Assembly: GCF_022807995.1 (NCBI RefSeq)
Contig: NZ_CP094351.1
Span: 680,501-744,500, forward strand
Source: Pseudomonas orientalis
GTDB taxonomy: Bacteria > Pseudomonadota > Gammaproteobacteria > Pseudomonadales > Pseudomonadaceae
DNA length: 64,000 bases
Direction: 5' to 3'
Positions within the stretch are counted from its first letter, which is position 1. Each line of letters starts with the position of its first letter. Below the pieces are notes generated by a model. That model searched no databases and was not told the origin of the DNA. It was given only the letters and a program-made list of their open reading frames with translations. Below, one piece after another: positions 17,117 to 26,695 of the stretch. Position numbers and translations under genes: made by a program.

Positions 17117-18409
17117 TCAGTTGCTCTCGCCGCGTTCACGGGCAATGGCGCGGTAACCGATGTCGGTGCGGTAGAAACAGCCTTTCCAGTCGATTTTCGC
17201 GGCCAGCTTGTACGCCTGTTGCTGAGCGGCGTCGACGCTGGCACCCATTGCGGTGGCGCACAGCACGCGGCCGCCGGCGGTGACGACCTTGCCGTCCTTC
17301 AACGCAGTACCGGCATGAAACACCTTGCCTTCCAGCGCTGCGGCCGCGTCCAGGCCCTCGATCACATCGCCCTTGGCGTAGTCGGCAGGGTAACCGCCGG
17401 CCGCGAGCACGATGCCGACGCTTGGGCGTGGGTCCCACTGTGCTTCGACCTTGTCCAGGGCCTGGGCCAGCGCGGCTTCTACCAGCAGCACCAGGCTCGA
17501 CTGCAGGCGCAGCATCACCGGTTGGGTTTCCGGATCGCCAAAGCGGCAGTTGAACTCGATGACTTTCGGGTTGCCCGCTTTGTCGATCATCAGGCCGGCA
17601 TAGAGGAAACCGGTGTAGACGTTGCCTTCGTCGGCCATGCCGCGCACGGTCGGCCAGATCACCAGGTCCATTACGCGCTGATGTACATCGGCGGTCACCA
17701 CCGGAGCCGGGGAGTAAGCGCCCATACCGCCGGTGTTCGGGCCGCTGTCGCCGTTGCCGACGCGCTTGTGGTCCTGGCTGGTGGCCATCGGCAGAACGTT
17801 CTTGCCGTCGACCATCACGATGAAGCTGGCTTCTTCGCCGTCGAGGAATTCCTCGATCACCACGCGCGAACCGGCGTCACCAAAGGCATTGCCGGCGAGC
17901 ATGTCGCGCACGGCATCCTCGGCTTCCTGCAGGGTCATGGCGACGATCACGCCTTTACCGGCGGCCAGGCCGTCGGCCTTGATCACGATCGGCGCACCTT
18001 TTTCACGCAGGTAAGCCAGGGCCGGTTCGATCTCGGTGAAGTTCTGGTAGTCGGCGGTCGGAATCTTGTGGCGCGCCAGGAAGTCCTTGGTGAACGCCTT
18101 GGAACCTTCGAGCTGGGCGGCGCCAGCGGTAGGGCCGAAGCAGTCCAGGCCACGGCTGCGGAACAGGTCGACAACGCCGGCCACCAGCGGCACTTCCGGG
18201 CCGACGATGGTCAGGGAGACGTTCTTTTCGGCAAAGTCCGCCAGTTGCTCGAGCGCCAGCACGTCGATGGCGACGTTTTCGCACTTGGCTTCAATGGCGG
18301 TACCGGCGTTGCCGGGCGCAACGAAGACTTTCCGGACCCGTGGGTCCTGGGCAACTTTCCAGGCCAGGGCGTGTTCACGGCCACCGCTGCCAATGATCAA
18401 AACATTCAT
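17117..18409 (-). CDS. purD: Phosphoribosylamine-glycine ligase PurD
   Basis: A 430-residue ATP-grasp enzyme of purine synthesis that joins glycine to 5-phosphoribosylamine, giving GAR. It shows the N-terminal MNVLIIGSGGREHALAWK motif, the ATP-grasp core (APIVIKADGLAAGKGV, EEFLDGEEAS) and the NCRFGDPETQPVM metal-binding motif. Its length is standard. It lies downstream of purH on the same strand, with a REPIN in the 137-base gap between them, so co-transcription is possible but not certain. Confidence 0.97.
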   Translation of the reverse strand: MNVLIIGSGGREHALAWKVAQDPRVRKVFVAPGNAGTAIEAKCENVAIDVLALEQLADFAEKNVSLTIVGPEVPLVAGVVDLFRSRGLDCFGPTAGAAQLEGSKAFTKDFLARHKIPTADYQNFTEIEPALAYLREKGAPIVIKADGLAAGKGVIVAMTLQEAEDAVRDMLAGNAFGDAGSRVVIEEFLDGEEASFIVMVDGKNVLPMATSQDHKRVGNGDSGPNTGGMGAYSPAPVVTADVHQRVMDLVIWPTVRGMADEGNVYTGFLYAGLMIDKAGNPKVIEFNCRFGDPETQPVMLRLQSSLVLLVEAALAQALDKVEAQWDPRPSVGIVLAAGGYPADYAKGDVIEGLDAAAALEGKVFHAGTALKDGKVVTAGGRVLCATAMGASVDAAQQQAYKLAAKIDWKGCFYRTDIGYRAIARERGESN

Positions 18410-18452
18410 TTCAAAAACCTCAAATTCTGTAGGCGTCGCAAGAACGCTTTAT

Positions 18453-18539
18453 GTGGGAGGGGGCTTGCCCCCGATTGCGGTGCGTCAGATAGGGATCAGT
18501 TGACTGACACACTGTCATCGGGGGCAAGCCCCCTCCCAC
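18453..18539. repeat. REPIN, 87 bases (GTGG family)
   Basis: A forward and an inverted REP enclose a 41-base loop. It occupies most of the gap between purH and purD. A transcribed REPIN here would form a long hairpin in a purH-purD message. Confidence 0.95.
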
Positions 18540-18546
18540 ATTTGGA

Positions 18547-20154
18547 TCAGTGGCGGAAGTGGCGCATGCCGGTGAAGACCATCGCAATGCCGGCTTCATC
18601 AGCGGCGGCGATGACTTCAGCATCACGCATCGAACCACCCGGTTGGATCACGGCGGTCACGCCGGCTTTTGCGGCATTGTCCAGGCCATCGCGGAACGGG
18701 AAGAACGCATCGGAAGCCATCACGGAGCCAACCACCTGCAAGCCGGCGTGTTCAGCCTTGATCGCGGCGATACGCGCCGAGTTCACACGGCTCATCTGGC
18801 CGGCGCCGACACCGATGGTCTGGCGGTTCTTGGCGTAGACGATGGCGTTGGACTTGACGTATTTGGCCACTTTCCAGGCAAAGATCAGGTCGTTGATCTC
18901 TTGCTCGGTAGGTGCGCGTTTGGTCACGACTTTCAGGTCTTCGCTGCCGATCATGCCGATGTCGCGGCTCTGTACCAGCAAGCCGCCATTGACGCGTTTG
19001 TAGTCCCAGGCAGCGGCGCGGTCAGCCGACCATTCACCGCAGGCCAGCAGACGCACATTGGCCTTGGCCGCGACGATGGCGCGGGCCTCTTCGCTGACGC
19101 TTGGCGCGATGATCACTTCGACGAACTGACGCTCGACGATCGCCTTGGCGGTCTCGGCATCCAGTTCACGGTTGAAGGCAATGATGCCGCCGAACGCCGA
19201 TTCGGTGTCGGTGGCGTAGGCCAGTTCGTAGGCCTGGCGGATCCCGCCTTCGGCGTCCGGGCTCACGGCCACGCCGCACGGGTTGGCGTGCTTGACGATC
19301 ACGCAGGCCGGCTTGACGAAGCTCTTCACGCATTCCAGCGCGGCGTCGGTGTCGGCCACGTTGTTGTAGGACAGCTCTTTGCCTTGCAGTTGGGTCGCGG
19401 TGGCGATGCCGACTTCGGCCGGTTTTGCCTCCACGTAGAACGCCGCGCTCTGGTGCGGGTTCTCGCCGTAGCGCATTTCCTGGGCCTTGATGAACTGGCT
19501 GTTGAAGGTACGCGGGAACTGGCTGCGGCCTTCGGTGGAGAGTGTTTCAGCGGCCTGGTTCACGGTGCCCATGTAGTTGGCGATCATGCCGTCGTAGGCA
19601 GCGGTGTGTTCGAACGCCTTGAGCATCAGGTCGAAGCGCTGGGCGTAGGTCAGGCCGCCGGCTTTCAGGTTGTCCAGGATGTTGGCGTAGTCGCCGGCAT
19701 TGACCACGATGGCCACGTCTTTGTGGTTCTTGGCGGCCGAGCGGACCATGGTCGGGCCGCCGATATCGATGTTTTCGATGGCGGTCGGCAGGTCGCAGCC
19801 TGGCTTGTTGATGGTGGCTTCGAACGGGTAGAGGTTGACGGCCACCAGGTCGATCGGCTTGATGCCGTGCTCGGTCATGATGGCGTCGTCGATGCCGCGA
19901 CGGCCGAGGATGCCGCCGTGAATTTTCGGGTGCAGGGTCTTGACCCGACCGTCCATCATTTCCGCGAAACCGGTGTAGTCCGCGACTTCCACTGCGGCCA
20001 CGCCGTTGTCCTGCAGCAGTTTGAAGGTCCCGCCCGTGGAGAGGATTTCCACGCCCAGGGCTTCCAGCTCCCGGGCAAATTCGAGGATCCCGGTCTTGTC
20101 GGAAACACTGATCAAGGCGCGGCGGATCGGCAGGCGGGTAGTCTGGTCGGTCAT
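18547..20154 (-). CDS. purH: Bifunctional AICAR formyltransferase/IMP cyclohydrolase PurH
   Basis: A 535-residue enzyme carrying out the last two steps of IMP synthesis. The N-terminal MGS-like cyclohydrolase domain starts [13 protein letters not shown] and contains STGGTFKLL and [15 protein letters not shown]. The C-terminal formyltransferase domain contains the KHANPCG catalytic motif. I start at the ATG at 20154 (MTDQTTRL), preceded by GGAA; a longer reading adds only an unconserved leader. It follows fis with a terminator-like hairpin between. Confidence 0.97.
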   Translation of the reverse strand: MTDQTTRLPIRRALISVSDKTGILEFARELEALGVEILSTGGTFKLLQDNGVAAVEVADYTGFAEMMDGRVKTLHPKIHGGILGRRGIDDAIMTEHGIKPIDLVAVNLYPFEATINKPGCDLPTAIENIDIGGPTMVRSAAKNHKDVAIVVNAGDYANILDNLKAGGLTYAQRFDLMLKAFEHTAAYDGMIANYMGTVNQAAETLSTEGRSQFPRTFNSQFIKAQEMRYGENPHQSAAFYVEAKPAEVGIATATQLQGKELSYNNVADTDAALECVKSFVKPACVIVKHANPCGVAVSPDAEGGIRQAYELAYATDTESAFGGIIAFNRELDAETAKAIVERQFVEVIIAPSVSEEARAIVAAKANVRLLACGEWSADRAAAWDYKRVNGGLLVQSRDIGMIGSEDLKVVTKRAPTEQEINDLIFAWKVAKYVKSNAIVYAKNRQTIGVGAGQMSRVNSARIAAIKAEHAGLQVVGSVMASDAFFPFRDGLDNAAKAGVTAVIQPGGSMRDAEVIAAADEAGIAMVFTGMRHFRH

Positions 20155-20185
20155 CTCAATTTCCATCAAAAGCAAAGGAGTCAGC

Positions 20186-20220
20186 AAAAAAGGCGACCGT
20201 TTTTACGCGGGCGCCTTTCT
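20186..20220 (-). terminator. Terminator between fis and purH
   Basis: Read on the minus strand, a GC-rich inverted repeat (AAAGGCGC and TCGCCTTTT) is followed by a T run, just after the fis stop codon. It would end the dusB-fis transcript before purH. Confidence 0.65.
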
Positions 20221-20235
20221 GGTTTGATTGAATGC

Positions 20236-20556
20236 TTACAGCAAATCGTACTGCTTGAGCTTTTTGCGCAAGGTGCCACGATTGAGGCCCAGCAGCTCAC
20301 TGGCTTTGGTCTGGTTGCCCTTGACGTAGTTCATCACGCTTTCGAGCAAGGGCGCCTCGACTTCGGAGAGCACCAGGTTGTACACGTCCGTGACGGAAGC
20401 ACCCTCGAGGTGGGCGAAATAATTGTGCAGCGCCTTCTCGACACTCCCGCGAAGGGTCTGGCCTTCTTCGCTCGGCGTGTTGAGGTGCTGTTTCAAATTG
20501 ACGTTGTCGCTCACGGGTGCTGTTCCACTCACTAAAGTCTCGGTCATCATCGTCAT
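20236..20556 (-). CDS. fis: DNA-binding protein Fis
   Basis: A 106-residue nucleoid protein that bends DNA and modulates rRNA promoters, recombination and many operons. The C-terminal Fis/NtrC-type helix-turn-helix ([20 protein letters not shown]) is intact. It overlaps the end of dusB by 4 bases, giving the dusB-fis operon known across gammaproteobacteria, and is followed by a terminator. The N-terminal few residues could start at the first or third codon (MTMM). Confidence 0.96.
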   Translation of the reverse strand: MTMMTETLVSGTAPVSDNVNLKQHLNTPSEEGQTLRGSVEKALHNYFAHLEGASVTDVYNLVLSEVEAPLLESVMNYVKGNQTKASELLGLNRGTLRKKLKQYDLL

Positions 20557-21566
20557 GCGGCCACCCCCTCTCCATCCCCTGTTCCCAGGCTCTTGTCACG
20601 TTCGGCGAAGAACTCACGAACGGTGGCGACCTGTGCCTGCGTGTCATCCAAACGGTTGAACTGAGCGCGAAATTCCTTGGCGCCCGGCAAGGTGGCGAGG
20701 TACCAGCCGACATGCTTGCGAGCAATGCGTACGCCCATCACATCCCCATAGAAGGCGTGCAGGGCGGCCAGATGCTCCAGCAGAATACGTTCCACCTCGG
20801 TCAGTCCTGGTGCCGGCAACACGTCGCCGGTACGCAGAAAATGCTCGATTTCACGGAAAATCCATGGCCGCCCCTGGGCGGCCCGGCCGATCAACAAGCC
20901 GTCGGCACCGGTGGCGTGCAGCACGCGCCGGGCTTTCTCGGCTGAATCGATATCGCCATTGGCAAACACCGGCATCGACACTGTCTGCTTGATCGCGGCA
21001 ATGGTGTCGTACTCGGCTTCCCCGGTATAAAGATCGGCGCGGGTGCGGCCATGCACCGCCAGCGCTGCAATACCCGCCTGTTCGGCGATCTTTGCCACCG
21101 TCAGGCCATTTTTGTTGTCCCGGTCCCAACCGGTGCGAATCTTCAGGGTCACCGGCACATCGACTGCGGCGACAACGGCCTGCAGGATCTCGGCAACCAA
21201 CCGCTCATCTTTCAACAGGGCGGAACCGGCTGCCTTGTTGCAGACCTTCTTGGCCGGGCAACCCATGTTGATATCAATAATCTGCGCGCCCAGCTCCACA
21301 TTGGCACGCGCCGCATCCGCCAGCATCTGCGCATCACCGCCGGCGATCTGCACCGAGCGTGGCTCGGGATCACCTTCGTGGATCATGCGCATCCGCGACT
21401 TGCGGGTGTTCCACAAACTCATGTCGCTGGTGACCATTTCAGAGACTACTAGACCCGCGCCCAAACGTTTGCAGAGCTGACGAAAGGGCTGGTCGGTGAC
21501 GCCCGCCATCGGGGCGAGGATCAAGCCGTTGTGCAATGTATATGGGCCGATGCGTACCGCCGACAT
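20553..21566 (-). CDS. dusB: tRNA-dihydrouridine synthase DusB
   Basis: A 337-residue FMN enzyme that reduces specific uridines in the tRNA D-loop. Motifs are [12 protein letters not shown] near residue 18, [12 protein letters not shown] (catalytic Cys103), [10 protein letters not shown], the AVHGRTR loop and [10 protein letters not shown]. It is the first gene of the dusB-fis operon; a sigma-70-like promoter lies upstream on the same strand. Family length is normal. Confidence 0.96.
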   Translation of the reverse strand: MSAVRIGPYTLHNGLILAPMAGVTDQPFRQLCKRLGAGLVVSEMVTSDMSLWNTRKSRMRMIHEGDPEPRSVQIAGGDAQMLADAARANVELGAQIIDINMGCPAKKVCNKAAGSALLKDERLVAEILQAVVAAVDVPVTLKIRTGWDRDNKNGLTVAKIAEQAGIAALAVHGRTRADLYTGEAEYDTIAAIKQTVSMPVFANGDIDSAEKARRVLHATGADGLLIGRAAQGRPWIFREIEHFLRTGDVLPAPGLTEVERILLEHLAALHAFYGDVMGVRIARKHVGWYLATLPGAKEFRAQFNRLDDTQAQVATVREFFAERDKSLGTGDGEGVAA

Positions 21567-21617
21567 AGGACTTCCCTGTTGTGGGGCCGGATCATTAGAG
21601 TTCGAAAAAGGGTTGGC

Positions 21618-21645
21618 ATGATACCCGCTCTCGATGACTGGTTAA
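21618..21645 (-). promoter_or_regulatory. Putative sigma-70 promoter of dusB-fis
   Basis: On the minus strand, TTAACC (21645-21640) and TATCAT (21623-21618) are separated by a 16-17 base spacer. The -10 ends about 52 bases upstream of the dusB ATG. It is placed as expected for the dusB-fis operon promoter, but the -35 is imperfect. Confidence 0.4.
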
Positions 21646-21751
21646 AGGCTGAATTGGATAAAATCTGAACAGTTATTTTTTTATCGCCATCGGTTTGGTT
21701 GACGCTTGCGCAGTCAATAATCCGCCGTCAAACCCCGGTTGCGGCGTGGCC

Positions 21752-22963
21752 TCATTCGGGCGAATGGAAGCTCAGGCTGTAATTCACGGCTTTGTTGCCG
21801 GGGTCGAGGATGTCCAGGGAGATGTGGATCGGTACCTGCGACGGCATTTCGCTGACCCCGGCCAATTCGCCGCTGAGGTATTCGGCGGGCTTGAAGCGCC
21901 GACTGGCGATCAGGCCGCCGTTCAGGTCGGCAAAGCGCAATTCCAGCAGCGGGAAGGGCTGGGAGAAGGTGGCGCGGTTGTAGATGATCGCATCCACCAC
22001 CAGGGCGCCGGCGAACTCCGGGTGGCTGCGCACTACCAGGTTGCTGCTCTTGATGTGGGCGATGTCGACCCGGGATGGCACGCTGCAGCCCAGCGTCGGG
22101 CACAGTTGCTGGAACCACGGGCGGTAGGCGTCCTGGCGGGCCAGTTCGTCGAACTGATAGGCGATGTACTGGCCTGCCAGGCCGGCGGCAGCGAGCAGCA
22201 CCAGCACGATCCAGATCAGGCGGCGACTCCAGCCTGACGGGCGCTTCTGCGCATACAGGTGCAGCGGATCGTCTTCCAGGTCCTGGAACAGGTCGTCGTG
22301 GGCGCTGGAGTCGGCGCGCACGCGCTTGCGCCGCGATTGCGCACGCTCGTCGATTGGGTCTGCCGCCGGGGTCAGGGGCGTGAAGGGTGGGTCTGGGTCA
22401 TCGTCATCGTGCGGGGTCTCGCGCAGTGGCGGCTCGTCGTCGATATCGTCGGTGTGAAAGGACATGGACGGTTCGGTGCGTGCGCTCGGCGCAGGCTCCG
22501 CTTCGGCGGGCAGGTCGCGTTCTTGCGGTGGCTCGCTGAACAAACTGGCGGCCCACTTTTCTTCTTCGGCCTTGACCGTACCGCGGCTGGCGCTGAGGGC
22601 GTCGTCCTTGTGCCGACGGTCGGGCCCGGGCTGGCGGCGTTCGGCGCCGACGGGCTGAGTGTGCTGAATCTCGCGGCGCTCGAGTTTGGCCAGTTCTTCG
22701 TCCAGATCCAGGTTGTCGAGGTCCAGCTCTTCGGCCGTCCACTGCTTCTGGCTGATGGCGCGTGGCGCTTCGGGAGTGGGCTCAAGTGCAGGGGTCTGTT
22801 CAGGCTGCATTTGCGCTCGTTGCTCCAGCAACTGGCGAGCGGCGTTGAACACTTGCAGGCACGAGCCGCAGCGCACCACACCGCGGGCCACGCTCAATTG
22901 AGCGTGGTTGACGCGAAAGCGCGACTGGCAATGCGGACACTGGGTGACGAAACTGTCGGTCAT
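21752..22963 (-). CDS. Zinc-ribbon/DUF3426 membrane protein
   Basis: A 403-residue protein. The N-terminus is an MJ0042-type zinc ribbon (CPHCQSRFRV...CGSCLQVFNA). A long charged, low-complexity middle (about residues 60-260) follows, then one membrane helix (about 270-292) and a C-terminal DUF3426 domain. The start is the ATG at 22963 (MTDSFVTQ). The family sits beside prmA and dusB-fis in pseudomonads. Function is unknown; the layout suggests a cytoplasmic metal ribbon tethered to a periplasmic DUF3426 domain. Confidence 0.85.
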   Translation of the reverse strand: MTDSFVTQCPHCQSRFRVNHAQLSVARGVVRCGSCLQVFNAARQLLEQRAQMQPEQTPALEPTPEAPRAISQKQWTAEELDLDNLDLDEELAKLERREIQHTQPVGAERRQPGPDRRHKDDALSASRGTVKAEEEKWAASLFSEPPQERDLPAEAEPAPSARTEPSMSFHTDDIDDEPPLRETPHDDDDPDPPFTPLTPAADPIDERAQSRRKRVRADSSAHDDLFQDLEDDPLHLYAQKRPSGWSRRLIWIVLVLLAAAGLAGQYIAYQFDELARQDAYRPWFQQLCPTLGCSVPSRVDIAHIKSSNLVVRSHPEFAGALVVDAIIYNRATFSQPFPLLELRFADLNGGLIASRRFKPAEYLSGELAGVSEMPSQVPIHISLDILDPGNKAVNYSLSFHSPE

Positions 22964-22993
22964 GCGGCCATCCGATTCAGACAAGCGCTCATT

Positions 22994-23872
22994 CTAGCGC
23001 CGACGTCCACTGATGCGTACCCAACCGTCACGGTTGGCGATGGGGTCCAGCTCGAAATCCCTGGCGTAGGCGGTAGCCACGTCTTCACCCTGCTCGGCGA
23101 GGATGCCCGACAGCGCCAGGCGGCCACCCGGCCTGACCAGCCCCGACAGTTGCGGTGCCAGCGAAACCAGCGGGCCGGCGAGAATGTTGGCAACCAGCAC
23201 ATCGGCCTGTACCTGCGGCAGGTCCTCAGGCAGATAGAGTGGGAATTTGCTTTCAGGAATGTGGTTGCGCCCGGCGTTGTCGCGGGACGCTTCCAGCGCT
23301 TGCACGTCGATATCGGTACCCACGGCCTTTTTGGCACCCAGCAGCAGGGCGGCGATGGCCAGGATTCCCGAGCCGCAGCCGAAGTCGAGCACGTTGCAGT
23401 CGCTCAGGTCCTGGCCGTCCAGCCATTCCAGGCACAACGCGGTGGTGGGGTGAGTGCCGGTGCCGAACGCCAGGCCCGGGTCCAGCAGCAGATTGACGGC
23501 CTCCGGCTCGGGTGCGGCGTGCCAGCTCGGTACGATCCACAGGCGCTGGCCGAAACGCATGGGCTGGAAGTTATCCATCCAGCTGCGCTCCCAGTCCTGG
23601 TCTTCGATCACTTCGCTGTGATGCTCGGGCAGCGGGCCGCCGGTGAGCAACTCCATATGCGCCAGCACGGAGGCGGCATCGGTGCCGTCTTCGAACAGGG
23701 CCAGCAGATGGGTGTGGGACCACAGCGGCGTGGTGTTGAGTTCCGGTTCGAAGATCGGCTGGTCTTCGGCGTCCATGAAGGTCACGGACACGGCGCCGAC
23801 TTCGAGGAAAGCGTCTTCGTAGGTTTCGGCTTGTTCCGGGCTGATGGCGAGACGGACTTGCAGCCAAGGCAT
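22994..23872 (-). CDS. prmA: Ribosomal protein L11 methyltransferase PrmA
   Basis: A 292-residue SAM methyltransferase that trimethylates ribosomal protein L11. The SAM-binding motif ([14 protein letters not shown]) starts at about residue 162, preceded by the family motif [13 protein letters not shown]. The start is the ATG at 23872 (MPWLQVRL), matching PrmA N-termini; upstream codons are not conserved. It is followed 30 bases later by the DUF3426 gene on the same strand. Confidence 0.96.
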   Translation of the reverse strand: MPWLQVRLAISPEQAETYEDAFLEVGAVSVTFMDAEDQPIFEPELNTTPLWSHTHLLALFEDGTDAASVLAHMELLTGGPLPEHHSEVIEDQDWERSWMDNFQPMRFGQRLWIVPSWHAAPEPEAVNLLLDPGLAFGTGTHPTTALCLEWLDGQDLSDCNVLDFGCGSGILAIAALLLGAKKAVGTDIDVQALEASRDNAGRNHIPESKFPLYLPEDLPQVQADVLVANILAGPLVSLAPQLSGLVRPGGRLALSGILAEQGEDVATAYARDFELDPIANRDGWVRISGRRR

Positions 23873-23980
23873 GGCGGGCACCTTTGAATAAATGAGTGTG
23901 CAGCGAGTAGCCGCGAAAGCGCGCAAGTTTACGCGAGCGCACGGCAGAAGACGACATTACTGAATGAATGCGGACCAAAT

Positions 23981-24067
23981 GTGGGAGGGGGCTTGCCCCC
24001 GATTGCAGTGTGTCAGTCTCAATATCTGTAACTGATCCACCGCTATCGGGGGCAAGCCCCCTCCCAC
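23981..24067. repeat. REPIN, 87 bases (GTGG family)
   Basis: A forward REP and an inverted REP enclose a 41-base loop. It lies between prmA and the accC terminator. Confidence 0.95.
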
Positions 24068-24108
24068 ATTTGGACTGTGGACATCTTCAGAATAAACGGT
24101 GCACAAAC

Positions 24109-24136
24109 AACAAAGCCGCCCTAAGGCGGCTTTGTT
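24109..24136 (-). terminator. Terminator after accC
   Basis: A perfect 12-base inverted repeat (AACAAAGCCGCC and GGCGGCTTTGTT) with a four-base loop begins 10 bases beyond the accC stop. On the minus strand it continues into a T-rich tail (GTTTGT). It closes the aroQ-accB-accC operon. Confidence 0.85.
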
Positions 24137-24146
24137 GGTGGAGCGC

Positions 24147-25508
24147 TTACTGGTTGGCCAGCTTGTGTTCCAGGTAGTGAATGTTCACACCACCTTCGCA
24201 GAAGCCTTCATCGCGAACCAGGTCCCGGTGCAGCGGGATGTTGGTCTTGATGCCGTCGACCACGATTTCGTCCAGGGCGTTGCGCATACGGGCCATGGCC
24301 TCGTCGCGGGTGGCGCCCCAGGTGATCAGCTTGCCGATCAGCGAGTCGTAGTTGGACGGTACCTTGTAGCCGCTGTACAGGTGCGAATCCACACGTACGC
24401 CGTTGCCGCCGGGCGCATGGAAATGCTTGACCAGGCCGGGGCTTGGGATAAAGGTCTTCGGGTCTTCGGCGTTGATGCGGCACTCCAGGGAGTGGCCGTG
24501 CATCTTCACGTCGTCCTGGGTAAAGGACAGCACGTTGCCGGCGGCGATGCTGAGCATCTCCTTGACGATGTCGATACCGGTGACCATCTCCGACACCGGG
24601 TGCTCTACCTGCACGCGAGTGTTCATCTCGATGAAGTAGAAGCGGCCGTTCTCGTAGAGGAACTCGAAGGTCCCGGCGCCACGGTAGTTGATGTCGATGC
24701 AGGCCTTGACGCAACGCGCCAGGACTTCCTGGCGGGCTGTCTCGTCCAGGCCCGGTGCCGGGGCTTCTTCCAATACCTTCTGGTGACGACGTTGCAGCGA
24801 GCAATCGCGGTCGCCCAGATGAATGGCATGGCCCTGGCCGTCGGACAGTACCTGCACTTCCACGTGACGTGGGTTGGTCAGGTACTTCTCCAGGTAGACC
24901 ATCGGGTTGCCGAACCAGGCGCCCGCTTCGGAGCGGGTCTGCTTGGCGGCTTCGATCAGGTCTTCTTCCTTGTGCACCACGCGCATGCCGCGACCACCAC
25001 CGCCACCGGCGGCCTTGATGATCACCGGGTAACCGACTTCGCGACCAATGCGCAGCGCGGTTTCCTCGTCTTCCGGCAGCGGGCCGTCGGAGCCTGGAAC
25101 GGTTGGCACGCCGGCCGCGATCATGGCGTCCTTGGCCGAGACCTTGTCGCCCATCAGGCGAATGGTTTCGGCTTTCGGGCCGATGAAGGCGAACCCGGAT
25201 TTCTCCACCTGTTCGGCGAAGTCGGCGTTTTCCGCGAGGAAGCCGTAGCCCGGGTGGATGCCATCAGCGCCGGTCACTTCAGCGGCAGCGATGATGTTCG
25301 AGACTTTCAGGTACGAGTTCGCAGCCAGTGGCGGGCCGATGCAGATGCTTTCGTCCGCCAGTTTCACGTGCATCAATTCGGTATCGGCCGTCGAGTAAAC
25401 AGCGACGGTCTTGATGCCCTCTTCCTTACAGGCGCGCAGGATACGCAGCGCGATCTCGCCGCGGTTGGCGATCAGGACTTTTTGCAGTTTCTTCGCAGGT
25501 TTCAACAT
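24147..25508 (-). CDS. accC: Acetyl-CoA carboxylase, biotin carboxylase subunit AccC
   Basis: A 453-residue ATP-grasp enzyme that carboxylates the biotin carried by AccB, the first step of fatty acid synthesis. Motifs are [17 protein letters not shown] at the N-terminus, [14 protein letters not shown] (ATP loop) and [14 protein letters not shown] (metal and catalytic residues). The ATG at 25508 has GGAGTG upstream. It begins 17 bases after accB and ends just before a strong terminator. Confidence 0.98.
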   Translation of the reverse strand: MLKPAKKLQKVLIANRGEIALRILRACKEEGIKTVAVYSTADTELMHVKLADESICIGPPLAANSYLKVSNIIAAAEVTGADGIHPGYGFLAENADFAEQVEKSGFAFIGPKAETIRLMGDKVSAKDAMIAAGVPTVPGSDGPLPEDEETALRIGREVGYPVIIKAAGGGGGRGMRVVHKEEDLIEAAKQTRSEAGAWFGNPMVYLEKYLTNPRHVEVQVLSDGQGHAIHLGDRDCSLQRRHQKVLEEAPAPGLDETARQEVLARCVKACIDINYRGAGTFEFLYENGRFYFIEMNTRVQVEHPVSEMVTGIDIVKEMLSIAAGNVLSFTQDDVKMHGHSLECRINAEDPKTFIPSPGLVKHFHAPGGNGVRVDSHLYSGYKVPSNYDSLIGKLITWGATRDEAMARMRNALDEIVVDGIKTNIPLHRDLVRDEGFCEGGVNIHYLEHKLANQ

Positions 25509-25525
25509 CGAAGGCACTCCGCGGT

Positions 25526-25984
25526 TCAAACGATGGTGAACAGCGGCTGGTCGTACTCAACCGGCTGACCGTTTTCTACCAGGATGGATTCAATGACGCC
25601 GGCTTTTTCAGCAGTGATGTGGTTCATCATTTTCATCGCTTCAACGATGCAGATGGTGTCGCCCACTTTCACCGTCTTGCCCACTTCAACGAAGGCCGGC
25701 GAGGTCGGTGCCGGGGTGCGGTAGAAAGTACCGACCATTGGCGACTTGACCACGAAGCCATTCAGCGCAGGAGCGGCTGGGGCGGCAGGTGCAGCGGCGG
25801 CAGGCGCGGCAGCCGGAGCAGCGGCTGGCGCCGGTGCTTGCATCTGTGGCGCGTAGAACTGTTGGGCCGGGGTCTTGCTGTGACGGCTGATCCGTACGGA
25901 CTCTTCGCCTTCCTTGATTTCCAGCTCGTCGATACCGGATTCTTCCAGCAGTTCGATCAGTTTCTTAACTTTACGGATATCCAT
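25526..25984 (-). CDS. accB: Biotin carboxyl carrier protein AccB
   Basis: A 152-residue carrier. The N-terminal helical part is followed by an Ala/Pro-rich hinge (about residues 50-74) and a biotinyl domain with the biotinylation motif EAMKMMN (Lys118). It acts with AccC and the AccAD transferase. It lies between aroQ and accC in one minus-strand operon. Confidence 0.98.
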   Translation of the reverse strand: MDIRKVKKLIELLEESGIDELEIKEGEESVRISRHSKTPAQQFYAPQMQAPAPAAAPAAAPAAAAPAAPAAPALNGFVVKSPMVGTFYRTPAPTSPAFVEVGKTVKVGDTICIVEAMKMMNHITAEKAGVIESILVENGQPVEYDQPLFTIV

Positions 25985-26008
25985 GAATCATCAACTCCCA
26001 AGGGTCGG

Positions 26009-26464
26009 TCAGGGGCGTTTAGCCTGTTCTTCAACGTGTTCCAGGGCGGCCTCCAGGGCCAGTCGGTAACCGCTGGCGCCAAGGCCGCAGATCACTCCTA
26101 CCGCTACGTCGGAGAAGTACGAGTGATGGCGGAAAGCTTCGCGTTTGTGCACGTTCGATAAATGCACTTCGATGAATGGGATGCTCACCGCCAGCAGCGC
26201 GTCACGTAATGCAACGCTTGTATGCGTGAAAGCGGCGGGATTGATCAGAATAAAGTCCACACCTTCGCCGCGCGCGGCGTGGATGCGATCAATCAATTCA
26301 TACTCGGCATTGCTTTGCAGGTAGAGCAGATGGTGGCCGGCAACACGGGCCCTCTGTTCCAGATCGAGGTTGATCTGATCCAGGGTCACTGCCCCGTAGA
26401 CGCCCGGTTCACGGGTGCCGAGCAGGTTCAGGTTGGGTCCGTGAAGAACCAGTAAGGTCGCCAT
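26009..26464 (-). CDS. aroQ: Type II 3-dehydroquinate dehydratase AroQ
   Basis: A 151-residue enzyme of the shikimate pathway. Motifs are [21 protein letters not shown] at the N-terminus (as a region, with the catalytic tyrosine at its end), [15 protein letters not shown] and the [11 protein letters not shown] loop with active-site His. It heads the aroQ-accB-accC operon. In P. aeruginosa, as I remember it, dipZ lies upstream; here a short gap with a collapsed REPIN separates aroQ from the chemoreceptor gene. Confidence 0.97.
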   Translation of the reverse strand: MATLLVLHGPNLNLLGTREPGVYGAVTLDQINLDLEQRARVAGHHLLYLQSNAEYELIDRIHAARGEGVDFILINPAAFTHTSVALRDALLAVSIPFIEVHLSNVHKREAFRHHSYFSDVAVGVICGLGASGYRLALEAALEHVEEQAKRP

Positions 26465-26507
26465 CGGCTGTTCCTTGTTATTGATTGGGGTACCGCAGAA
26501 CCCGGCG

Positions 26508-26537
26508 ACTATGCCGCAAAGCCTTTGTGACTGTCCA
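26508..26537 (-). promoter_or_regulatory. Putative promoter of aroQ-accB-accC
   Basis: On the minus strand TGGACA (26537-26532) and CATAGT (26513-26508) are separated by 18 bases, 44 bases upstream of the aroQ ATG. The -35 overlaps one of two direct repeats ACAGTCACAAA (plus-strand 26524-26534 and 26581-26591). Confidence 0.45.
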
Positions 26538-26644
26538 GTTCTATGCAGTAGCCAGCACGATTAACGAGGATAGCGCGAAATTTGTGACTGTGACGTGGGA
26601 TCCAGTCATTGGTAACACACTCATGAGATCGCGGGAGATCCAAT

Positions 26645-26670
26645 GTGGGAGGGGGCAAGCCCCCTCCCAC
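26645..26670. repeat. Collapsed REPIN (loopless palindrome)
   Basis: A 26-base near-perfect palindrome, GTGGGAGGGGGC followed by AAGCCCCCTCCCAC, which equals the two outer arms of a REPIN fused without a loop. It lies between aroQ and the chemoreceptor gene. Confidence 0.85.
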
Positions 26671-26695
26671 ATTTCGATCTTCACTGGATGGGAGA

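Noticed and set aside
18550..20535. Long plus-strand frame opposite purH and fis
   Set aside because: It spans two well-supported genes in antisense and contains no known domain.
24147..25508. Several plus-strand frames opposite accC
   Set aside because: Shadows of a highly conserved gene with intact motifs.
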